Assembly (NCBI RefSeq): GCF_003438495.1
Contig: NZ_QSSH01000012.1
Coordinates: 4,826 to 62,875, forward strand
Length of the DNA stretch: 58,050 bases
Direction of reading: 5' to 3'
Source of the DNA: Collinsella sp. TF05-9AC
Lineage (GTDB): Bacteria; Actinomycetota; Coriobacteriia; Coriobacteriales; Coriobacteriaceae
A program made the translations under genes and the position numbers. The notes beneath the pieces were generated by a model that ran no database searches, was not told the DNA's origin, and worked only from the letters and a program-made list of their open reading frames with translations. Below, in pieces: positions 44,913 through 53,221 of the stretch; position 1 is the stretch's first letter, and each line of letters begins with the position of its first letter.

Positions 44913-46355
44913 CTATCGACCTCCCTGCAAAGCGGCATCATCGCGCATGAGCTCGGTCAGCGCCTCGCGATCGATACGCAGGGCATCGCCGCCCGCCGGG
45001 TCGAGCGAATCGGCCTGTCCGGCGAGATCTTTGGCCTGTTTACGCTCCGCACGGGAAAGGCCCCGCTCGCGATACTTTTGCGAATGAGCGGTGTACATGT
45101 TGATAAACAGGATGACCAAGAAGCTAAAGGCGATTACGACGACGACCCAAAAGAGGGCCACGGACGTGTTGCCGCCCATCCACTCAAAGTAGATGGCGAT
45201 GGGAATGGTCTGCGTAATACCAGCGTAGTTGCCCGCAAAGAACAGGGTGCAGCCAAACTCGCCCATCGCGCGGGCAAAGGCAAGCACCGTGCCGGCGGCA
45301 ATCGAGGGCCAGCCGAGCGGCATCATAAGCTTGGTAAAGATGCGACGCTCGGACCAGCCCAGCGTGCGCGCCGCATCGAGCATCTGCGTGTCGAGGCTCT
45401 CGAAGGCTCCGAGCGCCGTACGATAGACGAGCGGGAACGACACGACGACGGCAGAGATCACCGCCGCGGGCCAGGTAAAGACGATCGAGATGCCGTGCGC
45501 GATGAGCCACTGGCCCACCCCGGTCGAGCGGCCAAACAGCATGAGGAGCAGAAAGCCGCAGACCGTGGGCGGCAGCACCATAGGAACCGTAAAGACCGAA
45601 TCGAGCAGGCCCTTGATGCGACTCGAGGTACCCATAGTCTTCCACGCGGCGAACAGGCCCAGCGCAAAGGAGATCAGCAGGGCAAGGCCACTCGTTTTTA
45701 TGGACACCCAAAACGGGCGATAGTCGATGTCGCCCAAAAAGGAAGCCAGAGAGGTCAAGGGCCCCTGCTCATCCCGCATCACGACAGACGATGCTTCTAC
45801 CATTTGAGCGCTATCAAGCCAACGCGCGCCGCCCTTGGCATCACCCGAGGCTGATGCAATCACCACATAGCGGTCCCCATCCGCGCCACGCTCGTCAAAG
45901 CCATAGGTATACCCGCCGGCATCAAACGTTGTTTCCGCCGTGACATACCAAGGAAGATCCACGTCCCCTAGCTGCGCACCTCCCATGCAGTTTGCGCTGT
46001 CGAGCTCACAGACGAGGGCCTTGAGACCCGATACGCACTCGTTGTCCTGCGGATCCAATCCATACTTCTCGACCGCCTTGGGCGATATCCACACCACAAC
46101 GCGATCGGCAGCAGGCGCCACTACAAGGTCCACGTCCTCGGCAACGGGAAACCGGTAGCCCTCAGGCTGGCCCTCCATGGCACGAGCGGTCCCCTTGGCT
46201 AACCGCTCAAAACCCTCAATCCCATAGGAAAGCCCATGAGCGGTCGCAGCAACCTGGGCCCCGTCCTCAGCGTCCCCAGCAAACGCAAATCCCGGCACCC
46301 AGCAAAGCGCGAAGGTCAAAGCACAGGCGACAAGCACGCGGAATCTATTAAGCAC
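44913..46355 (-). CDS. modB: molybdate ABC transporter permease with extracytoplasmic N-terminal domain
   Basis: 480 aa, twice the usual ModB size (about 230). Residues 1-25 are a signal-like hydrophobic segment ending AFAG. About 185 residues of soluble, acidic sequence of unknown fold follow. The ModB permease domain starts near residue 215 with the membrane segment after DYRPFWVSIKTSG. The EAA-type loop is at RTLGWSERRIFTKLMMPLG. GTG at 46355 is chosen because GGAG lies six bases upstream. The N-terminal domain might sense or scavenge ligand outside the cell. Confidence 0.85.
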   Translation of the reverse strand: MLNRFRVLVACALTFALCWVPGFAFAGDAEDGAQVAATAHGLSYGIEGFERLAKGTARAMEGQPEGYRFPVAEDVDLVVAPAADRVVVWISPKAVEKYGLDPQDNECVSGLKALVCELDSANCMGGAQLGDVDLPWYVTAETTFDAGGYTYGFDERGADGDRYVVIASASGDAKGGARWLDSAQMVEASSVVMRDEQGPLTSLASFLGDIDYRPFWVSIKTSGLALLISFALGLFAAWKTMGTSSRIKGLLDSVFTVPMVLPPTVCGFLLLMLFGRSTGVGQWLIAHGISIVFTWPAAVISAVVVSFPLVYRTALGAFESLDTQMLDAARTLGWSERRIFTKLMMPLGWPSIAAGTVLAFARAMGEFGCTLFFAGNYAGITQTIPIAIYFEWMGGNTSVALFWVVVVIAFSFLVILFINMYTAHSQKYRERGLSRAERKQAKDLAGQADSLDPAGGDALRIDREALTELMRDDAALQGGR

Positions 46356-46423
46356 GAAAAGCTCCAAGCGAATACAAGGACGGAGTGAAACACAAAACGA
46401 TGGAATTATCGCGCCAAGCCGCA

Positions 46424-47296
46424 CTACGCGGAAAGCTCAAAGCCGTACTTAGCCCAAATCTTCTGAGCCTTCTTGTTAGACAGGCAGAAGTCGATGAACG
46501 CCTTGGCTTCGTCGGCATGCTCGGAGCTCTCGGCAACGGCACCCGGGTACACGATGGGCTTGTGCGAATCCTCGGGGCACACGAAAGCCTCCTCGATGCC
46601 GTCGTAGCGGAAGATATCGGAGCTGTAGACAAAACCGGCTACGCAGTCGCCCGTAGAGACATAGGCGGCGGCGGTGCCCACCTTATCGGCCAGTGCGACC
46701 TTGTCGGCAATCTCGGGAGCATACTCGCCGTCGTCGCCCTCGGTACCGGTATAGAGCCCCACGGAAGCCAGCGCCTGGTTGGCGTACTTGCCGGCGGGGA
46801 CGGTCTTGGCGTCGCCAATGGCGATCTTGCCGTCCAGATTCGCGACGTCGGCAATGGCCTCGATCTTGGTGTCGGAGCCCTCGGCGCGAATGATCACGAG
46901 GTCGTTGACGAACATGTCCTCACGCGTGTCGGCGTCGACGAGCTCGGCGGTCTCAGCGTCATCCATGGTGCCCTTGGAGGCCGTGATGAGCACGTCGACC
47001 GTGGCGCCGGCACGCATCTGCTCAACGAGGTCGCCGGAGGCCTTAAACTGCGTGTCGGCAAAGGTGGTGCCGGTCTGGTCGGTGTAAAGCTCTTGGACCT
47101 CGGGCAGAGCCTTCTCAAGCGAGTTGGCGGCAAAGACTTGCAGCTCGACAGCTTTCTTGGAAGATGCCTTGGCAGAACCGGCATCGGATCCGGCCGGCTC
47201 GGACGTCTTGCTGCCCGAGCAGCCGGCAAGACCAAGGCCGGCAGCGGCGACAGCAGAAAGCGAGACGAATCCGCGGCGAGAAACCATATCGAACAT
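46424..47296 (-). CDS. modA: molybdate-binding lipoprotein
   Basis: Periplasmic-type solute-binding protein anchored as a lipoprotein: RRGF-type signal with lipobox GLAGC near residue 26. The mature part has AANSLEKALPEVQELY and the ligand-loop segments TVPAGKYANQAL and SSDIFRYDGIEE. 290 aa. ATG at 47296 has AAAGGG six bases upstream. Confidence 0.93.
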   Translation of the reverse strand: MFDMVSRRGFVSLSAVAAAGLGLAGCSGSKTSEPAGSDAGSAKASSKKAVELQVFAANSLEKALPEVQELYTDQTGTTFADTQFKASGDLVEQMRAGATVDVLITASKGTMDDAETAELVDADTREDMFVNDLVIIRAEGSDTKIEAIADVANLDGKIAIGDAKTVPAGKYANQALASVGLYTGTEGDDGEYAPEIADKVALADKVGTAAAYVSTGDCVAGFVYSSDIFRYDGIEEAFVCPEDSHKPIVYPGAVAESSEHADEAKAFIDFCLSNKKAQKIWAKYGFELSA

Positions 47297-47340
47297 ATTC
47301 AACCCTTTCGGACCTTGTGCCCGGGTACCCCACCGCGGGC

Positions 47341-47409
47341 TATAATCTGCAATCAGATTATACTTTCGCGCGAATAATGATAGTGAGAAATTATTCTCGT
47401 CAGAGAATA
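47341..47409 (-). promoter_or_regulatory. modABC promoter region with two palindromes
   Basis: TATAATCTG/CAGATTATA (9 bp arms, loop CAAT, 47341-47362) overlaps a -10 like TATAAT on the minus strand. TATTCTC/GAGAATA (loop GTCA, 47392-47409) lies upstream. Both are candidate binding sites for a molybdate-responsive repressor. Confidence 0.55.
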
Positions 47410-47499
47410 TAGTTTCGAGTTAGCGTGCACCTCGGCGTCGCTTCGGTGGAAAACAAAGGCGGAGCAGCCGTTCAGGTCGCCCCGCCGCAGGTAAACCGC

Positions 47500-47979
47500 T
47501 TAGTTGGTATGTCCGCCGCCCGCTGTCATCTGAGCCGCATGCTCCAGCTGGTCTGCTATGGCCTCCCAGCTTTCGCGGGCGGCCTTCGTAGAACCGGGAA
47601 AGTTTACGACAAGTGTATGACCTCGTTGCATGCAAATAGCGCGCGAGAGCATGGCGCGGCGCGTCTTGGTCATGGAGTACGCGCGAATCGCCTCTACAAT
47701 ACCCGGCACATCGCGGTCGCAGACGGCACGCGTCGCCTCGGGCGTCACATCGCGCATCGAAAGCCCCGTGCCGCCGCAGGTGAGCACGACATTGGCGTGG
47801 CACTCATCGGCGGCTTCCACAATGGCATCACCAATCTCGCTGACGTCATCGCGCACGACCACATGTGAGGCGACCGTCCAGCCCTGTGCCTCGATAAGTT
47901 CCTCGAGTGCGGCTCCAGCCTCGTCCTGGGCAAGATCACGCGTGTCCGAGCACGTCACAATCGATATCTTCAACTCCAC
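47500..47979 (-). CDS. mogA: molybdopterin adenylyltransferase MogA/MoaB-like
   Basis: Adenylylates molybdopterin before metal insertion by MoeA. The MoCF fold signature VLTCGGTGLSMRDVTPEA is present. The start is GTG at 47979 with GGAGG six bases upstream; 159 aa. It follows moeA by ten bases. Confidence 0.9.
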   Translation of the reverse strand: MELKISIVTCSDTRDLAQDEAGAALEELIEAQGWTVASHVVVRDDVSEIGDAIVEAADECHANVVLTCGGTGLSMRDVTPEATRAVCDRDVPGIVEAIRAYSMTKTRRAMLSRAICMQRGHTLVVNFPGSTKAARESWEAIADQLEHAAQMTAGGGHTN

Positions 47980-47989
47980 AGCATTCCTC

Positions 47990-49252
47990 CTACAACACGG
48001 TGCCCTCGGGCAGGTCGACGCGAACAACGTCCACGACATCTCCCGCCTTGAGCTCGCACGGTCCTTCGTCAATACGCAGCAGGCAGTTGGCCCGCTGCAT
48101 CGTGCCGAGCAGCGCCGAATTCTGCGTCTTGGCCTCGGTCACCATCAGCTCACCGGTCTTGGGGTCGCGCAAAACCGTGGCGCGATCGAAGAAGCGTCGG
48201 TCCTGGCGCTTTTTCACACCGTGTGTGAGCGTCGCCTGCTGCACGGGACGCGGACCCTCGGCAAAGCCGCGCATCTTGCGAATCGCCGGACGGGCGAGCA
48301 TCTCAAAGCCCACATACGCCGCAGCCGGATTGCCTGAAAGCCCCAGGTAGGGCTTACCCCCGAGCAAGCCAAACGTGATGGCCTTGCCCGGACGCATCGA
48401 GATGCGATCGAACAGCACCTCGCCCTCGCGCCGGACGAGTGCCGTCACATAGTCGTAATCGCCCGCCGAGGCGCCTCCGCTCGTAATGACAAAATCGCAC
48501 TCTTGCACCGCGCGATGCACGAGCTCGGCAATCGCCTGCTCATCATCAGACGCAATGCCGTAGAACACGGGCTCGGCTCCTGCATCGAGTGCTTCGGCCA
48601 TCAACGCCGAGGAGTTGGAATCGCGAATCTGACCGCGCGCCGGTACTTTACTCGGTGCGACCAATTCCGTGCCCAGCGAGATGATGCCCACACGTGGGGC
48701 AGCGTGCACCTTCACGCTCGCGTAACCGGCGCTTGCCAGCAAGCCCGCGCCCGCCGGAGCCACGACCTCGCCGGCGTGTATCACAACATCGCCGGCATGG
48801 GCCTCCTCGGCGGCAGAGCGAACGTTCTCCCCCACCTTGGCCGGCGCCGAGAAGCGGACGTGCGAGCCCTCGTTGCCATCGCCGACAAGCACCTCGACGA
48901 TCTCGTATTTCACTACGGCGTCGGCACCCTCGGGCACCGGCGCGCCTGTCATAATGCGGACCGTCTCGCCCGGGCCAAGAGCACCCTCAAACACATGGCC
49001 CGCAGCCTCGTGTCCGATAACGTCGAGCGTCACCGGCGTCTCACCAGACGCCTGCGCCAAGTCCGCCGAGCGCACGGCATATCCGTCCATAGCGCTGTTG
49101 GCAAACGGCGAAATGTCGATATCGGCCACAGCATCCTCGGCCAAGGGAAAACCAGCCGCCTGCCACACGGGAATCTCTACGAGATTGGTCGGAGCAACGT
49201 GCGACAGAACAATCGACTGCGCGTCCTCCAGCGGAATGAGTTTCTCTGCCAT
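47990..49252 (-). CDS. moeA: molybdopterin molybdenumtransferase
   Basis: Inserts molybdate into adenylylated molybdopterin. SAMDGYAVRSADL, MTGAPVPEGADAVV, SLGTELV and TSGGASAGDYDYV are all present. 420 aa with the C-terminal domain IV. ATG at 49252 has GAGG five bases upstream. First gene of moeA-mogA. Confidence 0.95.
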   Translation of the reverse strand: MAEKLIPLEDAQSIVLSHVAPTNLVEIPVWQAAGFPLAEDAVADIDISPFANSAMDGYAVRSADLAQASGETPVTLDVIGHEAAGHVFEGALGPGETVRIMTGAPVPEGADAVVKYEIVEVLVGDGNEGSHVRFSAPAKVGENVRSAAEEAHAGDVVIHAGEVVAPAGAGLLASAGYASVKVHAAPRVGIISLGTELVAPSKVPARGQIRDSNSSALMAEALDAGAEPVFYGIASDDEQAIAELVHRAVQECDFVITSGGASAGDYDYVTALVRREGEVLFDRISMRPGKAITFGLLGGKPYLGLSGNPAAAYVGFEMLARPAIRKMRGFAEGPRPVQQATLTHGVKKRQDRRFFDRATVLRDPKTGELMVTEAKTQNSALLGTMQRANCLLRIDEGPCELKAGDVVDVVRVDLPEGTVL

Positions 49253-49426
49253 ATGCACCTCTTAATGCCACGGCGCACAACAGGAGCGCCGATTCTTTAT
49301 GCTTGTCTCAGTATAATCCCCGACGCGCGACCGCGATTTGGCCTGTACCCGCAAATACACCTGTCGGCCGCAAGCCGCGAAACAGAATGGAAACCAACCC
49401 ACCGGCTCGTCGCGCTTGCCGCGTTT

Positions 49427-49432
49427 TATAAT
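49427..49432 (+). promoter_or_regulatory. candidate -10 box of the CLC gene
   Basis: TATAAT lies 35 bases upstream of the CLC gene start in the divergent gap with moeA. A convincing -35 was not seen. No riboswitch-like fold is apparent in the 210-base gap. Confidence 0.4.
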
Positions 49433-49461
49433 GCTTGCGTTGCAACCTAAAAGAGGAATAT

Positions 49462-50883
49462 ATGGCTCATAACAACAAACCCGAAAGCGCAAACGAAGCG
49501 CAGGATCATTCCCAGCCGCTCGACGATGGCGGCTTTTTCTCCCTTAGCGACGTCATCATGGCCGGCAGGCGTCAACTCACCCGCTCCGAGCAGCTCTTGG
49601 CCGCCGACACACGCCGCAACGCCCGCAACCTGTTTGCAAGCGCCAAACTGCTCGCGCTCGTCGTCATCGTCTCGCTCGCCATGGGTGTTGCCGCTTGGGC
49701 ATTTTTGGCCTCGCTGAATATCGCGACCGATTATCGCGAGCACCACGTGTGGATTTACGCGTTGCTTCCCGTTGTGGGCGTTGCCACCGCATGGGTGTAC
49801 AAAAACCACGGCCTTGCCGCCAAACGAGGTAACAACCTGGTCATCGACTCCGCCCTGGGCACACGCCTTATCCATATGCGCATGGCCGTTCTCACCTTCG
49901 TCTGCTCCACGCTCACGCACCTCACGGGCGGGTCGGCCGGTCGCGAGGGAGCCGCGGTGCAGATTGGCGGCACCATCGCCAGCAACATCTCGAGCCTCGC
50001 CCACCTCAAAAAGCATGATCACCACGACCTCATGCTCGCCGGCATCTCGTCGGCCTTTGGCGCCGTATTCGGTTCACCCCTCGCCGGAGCCTTCTTTGGC
50101 ATGGAGATGTGCTTTATCGGCAAGATCGACTACACCGCGGGCATCTACTGCCTGGTCGCCTCGTTTACCGGCTACTTTACATCACTCGTCCTGGGTACCG
50201 AGTACGAAGCTAATGTCATCGCCAGCGTTCCCACCATGACACCACGGACGGTTGTCATCGTTGTTATCAGCGCCATCATCTTCGGTCTGACGGCACGTCT
50301 CTTTGCCTGGTCGGTTCGAACCGTCAAGAGCCTGTACGGTCGCTTTATCACCAATTACCTTGTTCGCGCACTCATCGGCGCACTCGTGGTTTTGGCCGCC
50401 TATGCCCTCCTCGACGCCTGGGACTACGCCGGCCTTTCCACGTGGCTTTCCGGCGCCGGATTTGCAGGCAACACCACCCTGGCGGACGCAGCCATCAAGT
50501 TGGTCGTCACAGCGCTTACCCTGGGCGCGGGCTTCCAAGGCGGCGAGGTCACGCCCCTGTTTGGCATCGGTGCGGCACTCGGTGGCTGGATCGGCTGCCT
50601 CACCGGTCTCGACCCCAGTTTTCTGGCGGCTCTCGGCATGCTCGGCGTCTTCTGCGCCGGCCTCAACGTGCCCATCACCACCTGTATGATGGCCATCGAC
50701 CTGTTCCACGGCACGGCCGCCGGGTTCTTTGTCATCGTGGCGTTTATCAGCTATCTCGCCGGCGGCCACCGCGGCGTGTACCCCGCCCAGCGCATCATCT
50801 CACCCAAGCGCCGTTCTCTTATTGTGGATGAGGGCGGTACGGTAGCGGAGGCTATCGAGCGCCACAACGACCTGATAGAGTAG
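49462..50883 (+). CDS. CLC-family anion transporter, CLC-F-like
   Basis: 473 aa with about ten membrane segments. The gating-glutamate motif is GSAGREGAAVQIGG, and the second anion-path motif is GFQGGEVTPLFG. The Glu-Val-Thr in that motif is what is described for fluoride/proton CLC-F antiporters rather than GIFAP of chloride types. ATG at 49462 has AGAGG upstream. Chloride transport cannot be excluded. Confidence 0.82.
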   Translation: MAHNNKPESANEAQDHSQPLDDGGFFSLSDVIMAGRRQLTRSEQLLAADTRRNARNLFASAKLLALVVIVSLAMGVAAWAFLASLNIATDYREHHVWIYALLPVVGVATAWVYKNHGLAAKRGNNLVIDSALGTRLIHMRMAVLTFVCSTLTHLTGGSAGREGAAVQIGGTIASNISSLAHLKKHDHHDLMLAGISSAFGAVFGSPLAGAFFGMEMCFIGKIDYTAGIYCLVASFTGYFTSLVLGTEYEANVIASVPTMTPRTVVIVVISAIIFGLTARLFAWSVRTVKSLYGRFITNYLVRALIGALVVLAAYALLDAWDYAGLSTWLSGAGFAGNTTLADAAIKLVVTALTLGAGFQGGEVTPLFGIGAALGGWIGCLTGLDPSFLAALGMLGVFCAGLNVPITTCMMAIDLFHGTAAGFFVIVAFISYLAGGHRGVYPAQRIISPKRRSLIVDEGGTVAEAIERHNDLIE

Positions 50884-50969
50884 ATCTAATAATCACCGTG
50901 CAGCCACAATCGGGGGCAATTCGACCTGAGCGCGACCGCACCGTCATGTCACACGCCGGGAGTCGCCCC

Positions 50970-51932
50970 ATGCACGCAACTGATTTTGGTCGCACGCTCA
51001 TCATCGCCAACCCAGCCGCCCAGTCGGGTGCGGCACGCAAAGTTGCCGAGCGCCTGCAACGCTTTTTGGACATGACAGCACGCGCATCCCAGTTTGACCT
51101 GGTGCTGACCGAGCGCATGGGACATGCCAAGGAACTCGCCGCGCAGGCAACGGGCTATCGCACCGTTATCGCCCTTGGCGGCGACGGCGTGATCCACGAG
51201 GTCGTCAATGGACTCATGACGCAGAATGAGGACGCCCGTCCTGCCCTTGCCGTCCTGCCCGTAGGCTCCGGCAACGATTTTGCCCAAACGCTCTGTATCG
51301 AAGATTTCTCCGGCAAGAATTTTGGCGCGCTGCTCACCTGTGAGCTGCAGCGTCAGGACATCGGGCGGATTCGCTCATGGAACCCCGCATGCGGCAGCGG
51401 CGAGGCTACCGTTGAGTACTACGACCAGACGCTTTCGATCGGCATCGATGCTGCTATCGGCCTTGGCACCACCGAGCTGCGCAAAAAGACCGGTTTGACG
51501 GGCGCGCCGCTCTACACCCTCTCGGGACTTGAGCAGTTTGGCCTGCGCTATCGCAACTACCCCATGACAGTCAGCTTTGATCGCGCGCCCGCCGAGCGCG
51601 TACGCGCGATCGTTATGGCGATTCAGCTGGGCCCCACGTATGGCTCGGGCTATCGCATCTGCCCCGATGCCGACCCCTGCGACGGTGCACTCGACGTCTG
51701 CTACGCCTGCGGCCCTGTCCCTCGCGCGGTTGCCCTGCCTATGTTTCTTTCGGCCAAGGACGGTCACCATACCAAGTTGCCGCCGGTTCGTATGCGCCGC
51801 TGCCGCCATGCCGCACTCACCTTTGAGGAGCCCGACTACCCCATCCAAGCCGACGGCGAGCCCGTTGTCGCCTCGCGCATCGAGGTCGACGTCCTTCCCG
51901 CCGCTCTCGAAGTCTGGCACCCAACCCGCTAA
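50970..51932 (+). CDS. diacylglycerol kinase / lipid kinase-like protein
   Basis: DagK catalytic domain: IIANPAAQSGAA, ALGGDGVIHEVVNGL and LPVGSGNDFAQTL, the ATP-binding and catalytic stretches. About 320 aa. ATG at 50970 has GGGAG seven bases upstream; ATG at 50946 is an alternative. It likely phosphorylates a membrane lipid such as diacylglycerol. Confidence 0.88.
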   Translation: MHATDFGRTLIIANPAAQSGAARKVAERLQRFLDMTARASQFDLVLTERMGHAKELAAQATGYRTVIALGGDGVIHEVVNGLMTQNEDARPALAVLPVGSGNDFAQTLCIEDFSGKNFGALLTCELQRQDIGRIRSWNPACGSGEATVEYYDQTLSIGIDAAIGLGTTELRKKTGLTGAPLYTLSGLEQFGLRYRNYPMTVSFDRAPAERVRAIVMAIQLGPTYGSGYRICPDADPCDGALDVCYACGPVPRAVALPMFLSAKDGHHTKLPPVRMRRCRHAALTFEEPDYPIQADGEPVVASRIEVDVLPAALEVWHPTR

Positions 51933-51937
51933 CCCCC

Positions 51938-52012
51938 CATAAGTTGCGGTGAAATAGGGACTGTTTATGCAGTTAAAGCCGCAAAACAGTCCCTATTTCA
52001 CCGCAACTTATG
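51938..52012. repeat. dispersed hairpin repeat, family A copy 6
   Basis: Perfect arms of about 26 bp (CATAAGTTGCGGTGAAATAG...) plus AAAA/TTTT-type inner loop. It lies between the convergent lipid kinase and RF-H genes, five and six bases from their ends, so may serve as their shared terminator. Confidence 0.9.
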
Positions 52013-52018
52013 AGGAAG

Positions 52019-52399
52019 CTATTCGTCGCTGCCCGGTTTGCGACGGTTGGCCTTTTTTATGGCGTTGAAGTGCTTGTCATTGAGCCTGCGCTGGCGAGAG
52101 CGCTGAGGCACCTTGGTCTTTACGCGTCGGCGCGGTGGACGCCCGCGACGCTCAAGCTCAGCGCGCAGCTTACGTAGGCAGCTACTACGGTTTTGGAACT
52201 GACTGCGGCTCTCGCGCGCCGTCACGGTAATTCCCGAAGGGATATGTTTCATGCGCACCGCCGAGTCCGTCGTGTTGACGCCTTGTCCGCCCGGACCTGT
52301 CGCGCGAAACACCTGCACCTCGCAATCGCGCGCCAACTCCTCGGCCGACATCTCGGCATAGCGCGCATACTCGCGCCATCCCATCTTGTTCTCATCCAT
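52019..52399 (-). CDS. peptide chain release factor-like protein (RF-H/ArfB type)
   Basis: 126 aa. It carries the peptidyl-tRNA hydrolase motif GGQ in [17 protein letters not shown], then a basic C-terminal tail ([18 protein letters not shown]). There is no codon-recognition domain, so a ribosome-rescue or RF-H-type role is likely. ATG at 52399 has GGAGG seven bases upstream. Confidence 0.85.
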   Translation of the reverse strand: MDENKMGWREYARYAEMSAEELARDCEVQVFRATGPGGQGVNTTDSAVRMKHIPSGITVTARESRSQFQNRSSCLRKLRAELERRGRPPRRRVKTKVPQRSRQRRLNDKHFNAIKKANRRKPGSDE

Positions 52400-52424
52400 A
52401 TCAACACCTCCCCTCATACAAAAA

Positions 52425-52455
52425 ATGTGACAAAGGGACGGTCCCTTTGTCACAT
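52425..52455. repeat. perfect 31-bp palindrome between RF-H and xpt
   Basis: ATGTGACAAAGGGAC and its exact complement flank one central G. It is 25 bases before the RF-H start and 28 after the xpt stop. Possibly a mobile palindromic unit or a terminator for xpt. Confidence 0.7.
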
Positions 52456-52482
52456 CGCATACCAATCGCTTGTGTTGCGCGC

Positions 52483-53061
52483 TTAGGCGAAGGTAATCTC
52501 GCCGGTCTCGCAGTCCATATCGGCGATACGGGCCAAGCTCTCGACGCGGAAGCCGCGCTCACGGAGCTTATCGCCGCCGCCCTGGAAGCCCTTCTCCACT
52601 GCAATGCCAATACCGGACACCTCGGCACCCGCAGCCTCGCAGATCTTGATAAGACCTTCGAGCGCGCAGCCGTTGGCCAAGAAGTCGTCGATGATCAGGA
52701 CCTTGTCGCCCTCGGACAGGAAACGCTTGCCAACGATGACCGGGTACTCCTTCTGCTTGGTAAAGGAGTAGATGGTCGTGGCATATTGCTCGCCATCGAG
52801 GTTGATGGACTGCGCCTTCTTGGCAAAGACCACCGGCACACCGCCAAAATGCTGAGCCGCGATGCAAGCCATGCCAATGCCCGAAGCCTCAATCGTCAGG
52901 ATCTTGTTGATCTCGACGCCCTCGAACAGACGGGCCCACTCGGCACCCATGTGGTCAAACAGCTCAACGTCGCACTGGTGGTTGAGGAAGGCATCAACCT
53001 TAAGGACGTTACCGGCCTTTACGATGCCGTCATGGCGAATACGATCCTCAAGCTCCTGCAT
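52483..53061 (-). CDS. xpt: xanthine phosphoribosyltransferase
   Basis: Salvages xanthine to XMP with PRPP. The PRPP loop is [14 protein letters not shown], and [18 protein letters not shown] is family-typical. 192 aa, the usual size. No purine riboswitch is seen upstream, although xpt often has one. Confidence 0.94.
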   Translation of the reverse strand: MQELEDRIRHDGIVKAGNVLKVDAFLNHQCDVELFDHMGAEWARLFEGVEINKILTIEASGIGMACIAAQHFGGVPVVFAKKAQSINLDGEQYATTIYSFTKQKEYPVIVGKRFLSEGDKVLIIDDFLANGCALEGLIKICEAAGAEVSGIGIAVEKGFQGGGDKLRERGFRVESLARIADMDCETGEITFA

Positions 53062-53221
53062 GGCGCAACCCCTTCTCGCGGCAACGATACCGCGCGATTA
53101 ATAAACGTTGTTCGATAGTCTACCACGGACCGACCCCCGCCCGCCCCACAAGCCGCATCGCACCATAAAGCTGCAAGACCAGTAGATAGGCCCGATTCGT
53201 GGCAGACAGCCTCCCAACACG

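Noticed and set aside
47410..47499. molybdenum cofactor riboswitch near modA and moeA
   Set aside because: The region is short and shows only simple palindromes.
49253..49461. fluoride riboswitch upstream of the CLC gene
   Set aside because: The conserved GGNGAUGG and AACCGCU-type segments are not seen; a covariance search would settle it.
3813..52012. family A repeats as a CRISPR array
   Set aside because: Copies are kilobases apart, each is a single inverted repeat, and no cas gene is present.
53062..53221. purine riboswitch upstream of xpt
   Set aside because: No three-way junction or conserved core could be found in the 160-base gap.
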